In this document: positions 8,571 to 19,209 of the stretch, one piece after another
How positions within the stretch are numbered: the first letter of the stretch is position 1
Layout of the letters: every line of letters begins with the position of its first letter
NCBI GenBank assembly: GCA_021464525.1
Contig: JADRCO010000825.1
Span: 1 to 25,951 of the forward strand
Direction of reading: 5' to 3'
Source of the DNA: Rhizophagus sp. LPA8_4_AMF
Taxonomy: Eukaryota; Glomeromycota; Glomeromycetes; Glomerales; Glomeraceae
Length of the DNA: 25,951 bases
Program-made: the position numbers and the translations under genes
Notes under the pieces: generated by a model
Told to the model about the DNA's origin: nothing
Seen by the model: the letters and a program-made list of their open reading frames with translations, nothing else
The model's database searches: none

Positions 8571-8829
8571 GGATTACCCCAGCGTACCCCTACAAAAATG
8601 TCACGAAAGTGGCACATGTGGCTGATGCAGATCATTGTGTAATAAAACAATTATACATATTACAATACAATAATAAGACACGCGAAAAAATTTTTTCTTC
8701 TACAATAAACTCTCATATTAACTGTTAATTTTTAAAAAACCGTGTAAGGTAATTACTATTGTTCTGAGATTTTACTTGATATATTTAGTATAATATAATA
8801 GTTTTATCAAAAATTTATTCTTGTAAGAC
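8571..8829. repeat. MULE left terminal inverted repeat
   Basis: About 259 bp, matching the reverse complement of 12295-12556 plus 12913-12918 with scattered differences, by eye near 85-90% identity. Diagnostic shared blocks include AATGTCACGAAAGTGGCACA, TGATGCAGATCATT and GATTTTACTTGATATATTTA. Confidence 0.85.
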
Positions 8830-9109
8830 ATAAAAAAAATGTAATATTAATATTATGATGTTGAATTTCTTTTTTTTGAATACATCTTTGTTAGAATATT
8901 AACATTATAATACATTTTATCCTCTATTTTAAATGCATTTTGTTTAAGTATAATATAAATGTAATACTTATTTAAATTAATATAATATTTATGTAGTTCT
9001 TAACGTATATGCATCAAATATGCAGAGAGTACCATTATTTACGTGTGATAATAGTATTATTTCCTAAAAAAATGCTCAGATTGTAAAAAAAATCAAGATG
9101 AACAAATAA
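8830..9109. other. MULE internal leader
   Basis: AT-rich DNA between the left terminal repeat and the transposase. Just before the ATG at 9110, a different frame encodes KKCSDCKKNQDEQINVY. Its CxxC motif suggests the original protein began further upstream with a zinc-binding segment. Confidence 0.4.
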
Positions 9110-11969
9110 ATGTTTATTGATGGGGAAATCATTCGTTCTACGTGTTCCAATTGCTGATCAAATAATAAATTCAAAAAAAAACAGTGTCGTACTTCAGAAA
9201 GTGAAATTCAATTGTTAGAATTTGAAGAATTATTAACTGATAAATTATTAATTGCAATAGATCAACACTTAGATTTATATAGCAATGAAGACAAAGAAAA
9301 TTCAAATGAAACTGGTTTTGAATTTAAAATAGCAATTAATATCAGTTCACTTTCTGAAAATCTAAAAACTATTGCAGATATTATTATTGAAGCAATTCAA
9401 AATGCAGATGAATATAAATGGACGTATGTATATCAATCGGTGTAAAATTTAAGAGTTAAGCTAAATTAATTAATGTTATTGAATTTTTAGATATAGCAGA
9501 TATTATCAACATAAAAATTTTACTGCTAGTTTCTGGTATATGTGTGCTCAACGTTGTAGTACTCTAAGACCACCTAGAAAGCATCCAGATATTAATAAAC
9601 AACGTGATGTGACTGCCAAAGAACGGTTTAATTGTAGTGGAACAATTAAATTGCTAATTAATACTTGTGCACATCATGCTGATATTCACATTAAACATGA
9701 CGATCTCCATATATTACCAAATGATTTTCTGTTCCTGATTGGATAAAAGACTACATTTCACAAAATCTGAATTTGTTTTTTACGAGTAATTTATGCACAA
9801 TTAGTCAATCAAACAAGGAATGCCTATTCATATATCACAGAAGCAAGTTCATTATTGGTGGTCTTATTATATGGCTAAAAAATACAAAAGAAAAGAAGAT
9901 GCATATGATTCAGCATGTGAATGGCTTTATGAAAGAGACTATGAAATTATTATTAAAAATAAAGAACCTGCAAGAGCACTTGGATTTTTAACTGGATTTT
10001 ATAAAGAACTACAAGAAAGAAACATTCAAATTAATGAATGTGGTGTGGATGCTACCTGTAAGTATAAATTTATTTTTTAATATGTTATTATATTAATTTA
10101 TATTAATAAGTTCATATATTATAGATAATACGAACAATCTCACATTTGAGTTATATGTATTGCATACTGAAGTTAACGGTACTGGGTATCCACTTAGCTA
10201 CCTATTTTTGGATAATAATGGAAATGGAGTTTCAGGAGCACGAACAACTATAATCACAAAGTTTTTTAATGAATTTAAAGTACGTGGAATTTCTCCTCAG
10301 TTTTTTTTGACTGATAAAGATTTTGCTCAGATTTCAGCTGGACAAGCAGTTTGGCCTAATGCTAAAATTCAGTTGTGTCATTGGCATCTTCAACGAGCAA
10401 TAGAAATGAAATTGAAAGATTCAAAACTACCTAAACGTGACAATTATGAACCAATTGCAGCAAATCATAAATTTTCTTTTATTGATATTAACTTCAATTC
10501 CTCTTATAATATATACAAAAACAACAGGTAGGAAGATTTTGTCCAAAAGAACACCATGAGAAAATATGGAATTTGATGAACAAGCATATACATCAGCACC
10601 CTTTAATTCCTCCATATATAACTGCTTATGAAATTCAAAAAAATGCAGTCTTTGAAATGTATTCCTATTGTAAAGAAAACTCACTTGTATAGATGTGGTC
10701 ATATTTATGGCGGGAGTGGTATTGTGAAGATCGTTGGATTCTTTGGACACGATCAGCTTGTAGTACTTTATCTATTTTAAAGACAACAATGTTTATTGAA
10801 GGTCACTGGAAGGTGCTAAAACGGAACTTTTTATATAAGTTATTCCATCCTTGTTTGGATCTTTTGACTTATATTATTTTAGAAAAACTTATCCCTTTAC
10901 AGCAACACAAATTTCAACAAATACTTTCTGGTCGGGAAACATTAGAGTGGCAGAAATCAATTAAAGCTGAATGGAAAAAGTTATTCCTTCGTAAAACTGA
11001 TAATTTAAATGTTTATGATACTAATATTGAAAATTGGGTCTGTGGATGTCTCTATTTTCTTACAAATAGATTTATAATATGTAAGCATCTTGTAAATCTT
11101 AAAGGATCAGTTGATGCACAAACTTTTCAATCAGTTAAACGTAATAATACATATCCTTTTTTAATATTCAATAACTCTTTGAGTATTGAATCACAAGAAA
11201 ATGTACCGTATAGCACTGCCTAAGAGACCCCCCTTTCCGCGTACCCCATAGTAATATATCCGGGTATTTTATTAGGCAAAAAAAATTTTTTTTGATTTAG
11301 ACCCGGGTATAATTCAATTTTTTAAGTGAAGTAAATTGATAAAGACCCGGGTATTTTATCATTCATAGTATACTTGACTTAACAGTAATTTTATAAATCA
11401 TTAGTATAATAAAAGCAAGTTTAAATGTAATGTTCAGATCCAGTGAATTTCATATAAAATATAATGCAAATTTAAATTTACATGAGCACAAGTATAAAAT
11501 TAATTTGAAAAAAATGAAAAAATGTTTAAAAAGACGATCTTGAGGTCGGCTGTGTACAGTAATACAATATCCCCCCATGATAAAATACCCTACCGCCCAA
11601 TATACCCTGCACCTCATAAAATACCCACGGGTATAATTCAATTTTTAAATCGCTGAAATTGATATAGACCCGGGGTATTTTAGGCAGTGCTATATGGTAA
11701 TCTTATCAACCTGCAATAATATTACTAATGATGAGAAAAATAGTAATATAAAAACGGCTATATTTGAAGAATTAACTAGCACAACAAAAAGAGCCTTAAA
11801 AATACTTGAGGAGTAGCAAAATTTCCAAAATATTTCTTGGGCTAATGGTGTTGAACAAAATTTTAGTGCAATTAAAACTATAGTAGATGAAATTGATCGA
11901 TATAAACGTAGATATACTATGCCACGTACATGGAAAGATCATATACATAATACCCGTTATATAAAATAA
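9110..11969 (+). pseudogene. MULE transposase with SWIM zinc finger, broken
   Basis: Three exons are recoverable by motif continuity. Introns of 67 nt each (9424-9490 and 10058-10124) join TGGAC|ATATAGC and GCTACCT|ATAATACG in frame. N-terminal CSNC and acidic region; a DNA-binding-type block PPRKHPDINKQRD with ERFNCSG; KQVHYWW; MULE catalytic domain GVDAT, then YLFLDNNGNG, FLTDKDFA, VWPNAKIQLCHWHLQRAI (C-x2-H); KTTMFIEGHWKVLKR; SWIM finger CGC...CKH (about 11040-11090); C-terminal helices to IHNTRYIK. Lesions: TGA at 9155-9157, three frame changes at 9725-9815, one near 10525, TAG at 10690-10692, a 478-bp MITE at 11213 and TAG at 11814-11816. In the family it cuts and pastes DNA at the terminal inverted repeats. 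This copy is dead. Confidence 0.8.
11209..11694. mobile_element. 478-bp MITE inside the transposase ORF
   Basis: Element at 11213-11690 with termini GCACTGCCTAA and TTAGGCAGTGC, flanked by TATA on both sides (11209-11212, 11691-11694). Removing the element and one TATA restores the reading frame exactly (...CCG TAT ATG GTA...), which supports a 4-bp duplication, although a TA duplication with longer termini cannot be excluded from sequence alone. It has no coding capacity. Subterminal blocks containing GGGTATAATTCAATTTTT and GACCCGGG are directly repeated at 11303-11358 and 11634-11682. Superfamily not assigned. Confidence 0.75.
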
Positions 11970-12294
11970 TTTATATCAAATATAGGATTTATTAAATAAA
12001 AATAAAATCAATTAATTCCCATTGTAAATATAATAAGATGTGTTTATTTTGTTTATTATGTTTTTGTTTGTACAATTAATAAAATATATTGTGTGTAGAC
12101 TTTAAATATAAAATCGAAAATTCTTGTCATTTAAATTTAAATAGTAAATTCAGTAAATTCATTATTTACAAACAGAACTATATAAAAAAATAAATAAATT
12201 TATTAATAAATCACCTTTTGTAATAAAAAATTCTGTTTTCTCAGTTGAACAAGTAATTTTATTTTTATAATTTAATTTCTAACGACTATAGAAA
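11970..12294. other. MULE 3' internal spacer
   Basis: AT-rich sequence between the end of the transposase and the right terminal repeat, with AATAAA-type signals (for example AATAAAAT near 11996). No gene seen. Confidence 0.4.
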
Positions 12295-12918
12295 GTCTTA
12301 CAAGAATAAATTTTTGATAAAACTATTATATTATACTAAATATATCAAGTAAAATCTCAAATCATTAGTAATTATCTTACACGGTTTTTTTAAAATTAAC
12401 AGGTAATATGAGAGTTTTTCATTTTTATTGTAGGAGAAAAAATTTTTTCACGTATTTTATTATTGTATTGTAATATGTATGATTGTTTTATTAACACAAT
12501 GATCTGCATCAGACACATGTGCCACTTTCGTGACATTTTTGTAGGGTATGCTGGGGCAGGAACGATGATTTTTGTGGCAATGTAAGACAAATTTTGTGTG
12601 TGATAAAAGCGAATTTTGTGTTTTGTTGTGATCTTTAAAATTACTATGTATGGAAATTTTCACTGGTACAGTCTTTAAAGCATTATTAAAATAGGCCAAT
12701 AATTTAGGCTGATAGGATGGTTCGGAACAATATAAAATGTCATCAAATTTGATGTTAAGTGACGTAATCTGTAATAATGGAAATTATGTGTGAAAATTAT
12801 GTGAAATTATATATAAAGAATAACATTTTGTGAAATTTTGTGTTTATCACAAAATTTTGTGACTTTTGTGATATATTGTGAAATGCCATAAATCATCGTC
12901 CCTGCACTGGGGTAATCC
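12295..12918. repeat. MULE right terminal inverted repeat (interrupted)
   Basis: Reverse complement of the left repeat. The match runs from 12295 to 12556 and resumes at 12913-12918 (TAATCC), the gap being the hAT-type MITE and its duplicated target. Without the MITE the terminus reads TATGCTGGGGTAATCC, matching the left terminus. Confidence 0.8.
12549..12912. mobile_element. 348-bp hAT-type MITE in the MULE terminus
   Basis: Element at 12557-12904 with termini CAGGAACGATGATTT and its near-reverse complement AAATCATCGTCCCTG. The flanks are 8 bases, TGCTGGGG (12549-12556) and CACTGGGG (12905-12912), six of eight identical. CAGG-type ends with 8-bp duplications are characteristic of hAT elements. 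The left MULE terminus shows what the empty site looked like, which confirms TGCTGGGG as the target. The interior has many ATTTTGTG words and no ORF. Confidence 0.75.
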
Positions 12919-12925
12919 ACAATCA
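12919..12925. repeat. Target-site duplication, right (ACAATCA)
   Basis: Right partner of 8564-8570, directly abutting GGTAATCC, the outer end of the MULE right terminal repeat. Confidence 0.75.
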
Positions 12926-13076
12926 GTAGATTTGTTTATTGTTTATTCAAAACTAATTTCTCTCCTTTTTTCTCTCCACTTTTTTCATGTTAAAATATTA
13001 TATAAAAAATATTAAACATTTTTGTTATTTACATTAGACGTGCTTTTTTATGATTTTGTAATATTAATTTGAATAT

Positions 13077-13500
13077 TTTAGCTAAATGAAACAAGGTTTG
13101 AGTGCTTGAAGAAAGTTATTTAACAAATATGTATATTATTTTTGTGAAAATATTGCCGTTTTTTAAAAGAAAGTACTGAATTGCATGTGTTTTTTTATTT
13201 TTGTAGTGTAATTTCAGGACTTTAGCTAAATGTAATAGGTTTAGGTAGCTTAGGCAAAGTTGTTTAGCAGGTATGGAACCACTCAAATATTAAATTTTAT
13301 CAAAATATCTTTAATATTTTTGCAATAGTATGAATATTTTTGTGGAAATTATTGTGCAACGCGTGGTTTATTTTTTCACCTACAGCGTGATTTTGGTACT
13401 TTTGCTAAATGAAATAAGCTTTTAGAGATTAAGTAGGAGTAGGATAAAGCGTATCTTGGTTTAACTATTGATTATTACTTAGATATTGATTTTTATTAAA
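13077..13500. repeat. Degenerate tandem repeat, three units
   Basis: Three diverged units begin near 13077, 13221 and 13400 with T(A/T)GCTAAATG, preceded by a TGTA(A/G)...ATTT block and followed by a purine-rich AAATA(A/G)G segment. Spacing is about 143 and 180 bases. No coding signal. Confidence 0.45.
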
Positions 13501-13753
13501 TTAGCTTTAATATTTACAGAATAATTAGCATTTGTACAATATTGTAAACACTATCAATACTATTTATTTGTTTATTAAAATTAAATTTAATAAAGTGCAA
13601 AGGGTTATTTTCAAATGAATTTATTGTAAAAGTAATAAAATGATTAATACATTGAAGGGAAAATATCAGTTTTTCTTTTTTCTTTTTTTGACTTTTTCGA
13701 TTTTTTTTTACGTTATAATGTGAAATAAACATTGCGCCAATTAAAATTCAGAC

Positions 13754-13823
13754 GCCACAAAATCACGTGGGGTGAAAATTTTTGTGGTGATAAAATGGAC
13801 AAACGGACTTCGCCACGTGATCC
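13754..13823. repeat. Outer inverted repeat, right copy
   Basis: Partner of 8473-8555. The core 13754-13787 (GCCACAAAATCACGTGG...TTTTTGTGG) and the outer CACGTGATC at 13814-13822 pair with the left copy. Each copy also contains two facing CACGTG-like boxes that could form a hairpin. Confidence 0.55.
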
Positions 13824-15150
13824 AATATGTGATTAACGTTCATAAATATATATAGTCCTTCGCTTCATTCCGGATAATCAATATTTCTTTTAAATAATAA
13901 TTAATACCTAAATATCATCATATTATTAATGCTAGTCTTTTGAAATAACTCCTTTTTTAATTGAGATTGATAAATTATTTTACGTTGTAGATAAAGAATT
14001 AGTGGTGAATTATGATTACAGATTATTTTAAATAAAATATTAAAAAAGATATAATAAACTGCTCAGATTTTTTTAAAAAAATAAAATACTACAGTCAACT
14101 CTCAATATAACGAACCCTTCAGTTTTCACCTCAAACTCGGTACTGTATAAGATTATTGCGAAGAATTTAAGGAATTTAATTGGCTGATTCGTAACAATGA
14201 GGATATTAGACGTATTTAATTGGTTAGATTTCACGTGTTGAAAGAATTTAATGAATATATATGTCCAAATAGAATTTAATTAATATAATATTTTAATGGT
14301 ATGGTGGTAAATCTATATAACAGAAAACAATAACGTCTGAATTTTTTAAAATACGCGGTACTATTTTCGATGCTGATTCTCACTTGACGAATTGAACATT
14401 TCCTTTAGTACTCCTAATTCTAGTAACAATGTTATTCTTCATAACTGTATATGGCTTAAAATAAATGTATTTTTGTTTATTACTACAACCATACTTATCT
14501 TTTTTTCTTTTAATTAATCAGCTTACTCAGACAAATTGATTTTTTAGATAATTGGTAAAGTTTTTTATATTTTTATTATTTTTAGGAATTAGTTACTTTT
14601 GATACTGCAAAAGAATAATTTCTAAAAACTAAATGGAAGGATGGAGAGGCTACGCCGAAAGGAAAGGAACTAGGGAACTTAATAACTAACGGTTAAAAAT
14701 AACTGACGCTAAATGATAAATTTTATGTCACATGAAAGATAGACACATGATCGAATCAGATTATTCGATCAATCACTAAAATTTTTTATAGTAAGTTTAG
14801 ACAGCGAAATGTAAGTTTTGGAATGTAAAGTTCGACAATTTCCTTTAAATAGACGACTGATGCCATAATTGAAGTTTGAAGCAAAGAGGTTTAAAATTTC
14901 ATTTAAAATAATAGTAAAATTTTTTCTTGTATATTTTTTTGGGAACGACCTTGAGAATGTAATACTACTGGAATTGACTATTATAGGGAGAGGAACTTCA
15001 GCATTTCCAGAAAAAAATGGTTAACGGTTTTTTGTTTGTATTTTAAGAAACAGTTTTGGAAAAACTTGTATAATGGTTATAAGGAGGAAACTTTGACATT
15101 CTCTTAATGAAAATGCTACTAACATTATTTATTTATTTATTTTAATTTTT
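13824..15150. other. AT-rich spacer with a pogo-like terminus
   Basis: No gene recognised. At 14090-14117 lies TACAGTCAACTCTCAATATA followed by ACGAACCC, which resembles the ends of pogo/Tigger-type Tc1-mariner elements. No inverted partner was found within this spacer, so it is at most a solo end. Confidence 0.35.
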
Positions 15151-15605
15151 TAGGACCGATAAACGCTTTATTATTTTAAATTTATAGACGAGAATCAACG
15201 AATTGCTCCTCATTGGACGAACCTAGAACTTTTTAGAGGAGATGATCAAAGTTGGCGAGTTTTCTTTTATATACAGTAAAATTTTTTTTTTAATTTTTAG
15301 ACTGGTCAGTTCAGTTTCAAGCTCTGTGAAGCGGTTAATCTGATTTGGAGCGGTTGCGATTTATAGTTGATCGACTTGGCTAAATTGTGGTGAGTTTTCA
15401 AGTCAAATCAAGTTTTATATAGAATGTTATATATACATATTGATTTTATTGGATTTCGTTGGATTGGCGGGGTTTGCGGGTTTCAAAGCGAAGCTTCAAA
15501 ATCTTATTTGTTTATTTATTTATTAAAAAAAGGAATGTTATATTAACATTCTTTTGATTCTTTTATAGGATTTGGAATTTGGATGGCTTTTGTGGTAAGT
15601 TTCAA
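15151..15605 (+). other. Possible small exons of an unrecognised transcript
   Basis: Several less AT-rich blocks are each bordered by splice-like signals: TTTTTTAG then GACCGATAAACG (15154), TTTATAG then ACGAGAATCAACG (15188), TTTTTAG then ACTGGTCAG (15301) ending in GTGAGT (15390), and TTTTATAG then a 27-base block ending in GTAAGT (about 15570-15600). The block at 15188-15280 is open in one frame and contains IAPHWTNLELFRGDDQSW. I cannot join them into one convincing protein, so this may be a spliced noncoding RNA or a decayed gene. Confidence 0.2.
15533..15551. repeat. Small hairpin
   Basis: GAATGTTA-TAT-TAACATTC: perfect 8-base arms with a 3-base loop in AT-rich DNA. May be chance. Confidence 0.4.
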
Positions 15606-16334
15606 ATCCGAATATTCAACTTTTTTTTTAGGAATGCTTAATTAACTTTTCGTTATCGTTTTGTATGTTCCAAAATAAAAATGATTAGACACAAAACATG
15701 CGAAAGTTATGCTTAATTAAATGATCACTTTGTGGCGATGGAACTCCTTAAGTTATTTAGATTTTTCATCATATAGTAGCTAAATTTTATACTTTATTAT
15801 TTTACATTGTTTTCTTTTATTAAATTGGCCATGAAAATTAATTAACAATAATAAATACTCAATAAAACAATAAGTAAATGCAAATAAAAGATAATGATAA
15901 ATTCAAAATAAAAATTCCGAGGGAATAGGCTCGAGCAATTTGAGTTTATTCGAGCCGACCAAGCTGGAAATCACTTTTACCATCCCTAAATAAACATGAG
16001 TATCGAAAGCATTTCCAAAAGTTTCAGGTTTCGGTATAACTAATCGAAACTCAACCTGTAACCTGAAAACTTCCACCAAAACTCGAAACTACTCCGAAAC
16101 CAAAATTACCCAATTAAATTGCTTATACAACTGTGCCATACGTCATATCAGCGAAATCACGTGCTCAAATAATCATATACGAAAAAGTAATAAGTAATAC
16201 CCCTTAGTAATACCTAATAAAATTTATTTTTTTTTTTTAAAAAAATACTATGAAAAAAATATATATTTAATAATAACATATATAACATATAAACTATCTT
16301 TAACAAGTATTTAAAAGCGCTATTGATAATTTCA
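15606..16334. other. AT-rich spacer 3' of the F-box gene
   Basis: No coding signal. 16011-16105 has several CGAAACT words. TTTATT at 16222-16227 could be the minus-strand polyadenylation signal for the F-box gene. Confidence 0.4.
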
Positions 16335-18341
16335 TTAATATTCCATGATTCTTCTATCGCTACAACCACCACTCCAGGGAGAATTTTTAATTGGTATATC
16401 TAAAAAAAAAAATAATTTTTAAGCGTTAATAAATGTTTGACGTCATTGTCGTCCCCAACATAAAAATGATTATAACTTACCATAAAAGGGATCATCTATA
16501 CTTGTATTCTTGGTTATTCTAAAATAATTTTTTGCTTCTTTCATACACCTTTCAGAAATGAAAGGTTTTACATTATTATCAATACCTAATTCTTTAAAAC
16601 AGTAATTTCTTTTTTGATAATCAATAAAAAATCTTAATAAAGTATCCTCTAATTTTTGATAGCCATACAATTTAAGACATTGAAGATTAAATTTAGATTC
16701 ATTAAGTAAAATTTTTAAATATTTTTCAGAAATAAGAAAATTGATTTCAAGAATTTTTAAAGAAGAAGGAAAGGATTTAGAGAATAATTTAAATAGATAA
16801 TCACAACGATCATGATTTAAAGAGTTAGCAGCAGAAGAAATATTTGAAAAGATATCAGCAGATGAAGGAATATGAATAGTTGAGGAAGTTCTGGACGAAG
16901 TGGCCATGGACGAAGTGGACGTGGACGTAGCGAACGTGGTCGAAGCGAACATAGTCGGAGTAGATAATCTTCTCAATTGTTGTGATAAATAAGAATAAGA
17001 AGTGGAGGAAGATAATTTTAAATGAACCAAAAGATGAAAATTTTTTAACAAAATCATTAAATCTTCTAATTTAAGATCTCTTGTAATAACCAAATGAAAA
17101 TGAGTTAAATTTAAATTACATAATTGTTGTACATCCTTAATAAAAGAACAATAAATATCCTTAATTTTAAGAGATTTTAAATTATCACTTGAAGATAAAA
17201 GGATTTGTTTAAAAAGGGAACAATTAGAATCAGTTTGAAGATTTAAATTTAATATATCACTATAAAAATAATCTAAATGTTTTAATTTTTTAAAAAGAAA
17301 AGTTGGAAGATTCAAAATATCACGTGAAATATCAATATTATTATTGGAACTTCTCTCAAAAATAAGATCAATTTCCAAAGTAATTAAATTTGGTAATAAT
17401 TTTAATATTGATAATAATTGATTAACGGGGATTGAAAAATATTTTAATTTTAAAAAAGTTAAAGAATTTGAATGACCTTTTAAAGAATCAAGAAAAGGAA
17501 TAAAATGAGAATTAAAATCACCTCTTTTACAAAATGGTGAAATTAATAAAGATTTTAAATTATTTTGAAATTTAATAAAATTAATTAAATTATTAGTAAA
17601 TTCTGGATGATGTTTTGTTGTATCAATAGAAATTTGTAAATGTTGAATATTTGGTGATAAAATATTTTGTAGTAATAAAAAATTTTTTGTTATAATTGAT
17701 AATAAATTTGTCGTGATATTTTTATGAAAAAAGCTTAAAGTTAATTTATTAACTTTAATTAAACTTTTTCCATAATTATTAAATTCACAAATATTAAATA
17801 AAGTACTTGGTCCACTTAATAAATCTGTATAATAAATATTAATTGATTCATATTGATTTTCATTTTTTTCATTATTAAAAAATAAATTTCCAATATATCT
17901 ATTAATTGTCATCACACTATTTTTTACCCTACTTGAACTCGCTGTTCCATCATATTTTGTTTTTGTTATATATTTTGATATCCAATGTCTCATTCCTTTT
18001 TGTAATGGATTTAATTCAAATTCTTTAATAAATTTATGATATTCAAAATATGCTTTTGTTGTTGTTGGAAGATCTTGTATTTTAATTAATTTCTCATATA
18101 TTAATAATTGTTTATCACTCATTTCAAGACAATGAATTATTGTATTAAAAATTTCAAGTAATTTTTCTTGTTTATTAATAAATTTAAAAGGATTTTTCCA
18201 AAGTATTGGAATAAATATACGACAAAATCTTCGATTTACTAGAATGCATGAATATAAAGTATTTAAATCATCTTGTAAATAATTGGTAATAATATCTTGA
18301 CATTCCGCGTATCTTGGATCCAAAATTGAATAAATATCCAT
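16335..18341 (-). CDS. F-box/leucine-rich-repeat protein
   Basis: Start ATG at 18339-18341. An 81-nt intron (GTAAGT at 16480 down to a T-run plus AG at 16400) leads to a short last exon, 16335-16399, replacing the readthrough end GKL* with DIPIKNSPWSGGCSDRR and a few more residues; total 641 residues. Residues 12-52 form an F-box-like helix bundle with the motif LYSCILVNRRFCRIFIPILW, the form common in the very large Rhizophagus F-box family. Residues about 195-450 and 520-610 carry irregular leucine-rich strands (LTFLKLKYF, LITLEIDLIF, LKSLKIKDIY, LKILEINFL, LQCLKLYGY). A Ser/Thr/Ala-rich stretch, about 455-500, splits the repeat array. F-box proteins are substrate adaptors of SCF ubiquitin ligases; the substrate is unknown. 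The gene looks intact. Confidence 0.85.
16400..16480 (-). other. 81-nt intron of the F-box gene
   Basis: GTAAGT donor after ...GATCCCTTTTATG and acceptor TTTTTTTTTTAG before ATATACC. The join G|AT makes Asp621 and opens 20 more codons, ending at TAA (16335-16337). Without splicing the protein ends after three residues past the donor. Confidence 0.65.
16891..16962. repeat. GC-richer microsatellite inside the F-box gene
   Basis: Degenerate GTGGAC/GACGAA units encode the Ser/Thr-rich insert on the minus strand. On the plus strand the same DNA reads as an Arg-Ser-Gly repeat (GRSGHGRSGRGRSERGRS). Base composition clearly differs from the AT-rich gene around it, which suggests recent repeat expansion within the leucine-rich array. 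Confidence 0.6.
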
Positions 18342-18385
18342 TTTTTTGTTGCGTCCAAGAGTAAATGCGTGAAATTATATATTTA

Positions 18386-18520
18386 CGAAAATCAGTGAAG
18401 GAAGAAAAGTAAAGTTTTGCGTGAATTTGTATATAGATTTTCGTTTACGAGCGATGAAAAGTAAAGTTTTTTTTTTTACTTGTGCTTGTATTTATATATA
18501 TAGGTTTTTCGTTTACGAAA
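18386..18520. repeat. Two-copy repeat in the F-box promoter
   Basis: GAAAAGTAAAGTTTT followed by a TTGTATATA-type stretch and TTTTCGTTTACGA occurs at about 18397-18451 and again at 18456-18518. It lies 50-180 bases upstream of the F-box start, so it may duplicate promoter elements including a TATATA run. Confidence 0.5.
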
Positions 18521-19200
18521 ATCCGGAAAAACCGGAGAAATAATAAAATTCCAATTTTAGTAAAGATTTATACCATTACGCCAAAAAGCAACAATAACAA
18601 AAATTTGATATACCAAATTTAAATAACAATAACAAAAAAATTAATTATAATTTGTTTTAAGAATGAAAGAAAAATGGAAATTTAATGGTTTTTTTTTTTA
18701 AAAAAAAAAAAAGAATAATAAATAAAACAGGTTAATTTTAATATTTGAAACGATGAAACGAAATGTTGGTCTCCTTATAGAATATTATTTTTTTCTTTTG
18801 TGATACTTTGCACTACTTTTTGCCCCTTAAATAATAATGATCAACAAACAATCATTGTATTTATGGTATATATATACTGTAAAATCCGGTAATATATATG
18901 AAAAAAAAATACAATCAAAATTAGTATAAAAAACAAATATTATGTAGGTCATTAACTTTAAATGGGATTAATATTCATGTTTTTGTTGTCATTTATAGAG
19001 TGAATTTTTACAAATATAAAATACAAAGAGAATGTTTGACTGCGTGTTGATTACTACGTTTTATGATCAACATGATCAGGTAATAATTTATAAATAGTCA
19101 GCTGATCCCAAATTTTTTTTTACAAACGTGTGTCATATTGGATATCCTAAATTAAATATGATATAAAATCATCGGAAAGTCGAAATCGTATAAAGGAAAC
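18521..19200. other. AT-rich spacer
   Basis: Homopolymer-rich, with poly-T/poly-A near 18690-18712. No gene or RNA seen. Confidence 0.45.
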
Positions 19201-19209
19201 TCTTAACGT

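Larger units (their letters stand above)
8571..12918 (+). mobile_element. Mutator-like DNA transposon (MULE), degenerate, with two nested MITEs
   Basis: A 4348-bp element bounded by GGATTACCCCAGC termini, long inverted repeats (8571-8829 and 12295-12918, the latter interrupted by a MITE) and an ACAATCA duplication. It carries one transposase gene on the plus strand with MULE and SWIM motifs. Two later insertions lie inside: 11213-11690 in the ORF and 12557-12904 in the right terminal repeat. The element cannot be autonomous because its transposase is broken in several places. Confidence 0.85.

Noticed and set aside
11450-11641. 63-codon minus-strand frame
   Set aside because: Lies wholly within the 478-bp MITE, is antisense to the transposon and has no motif.
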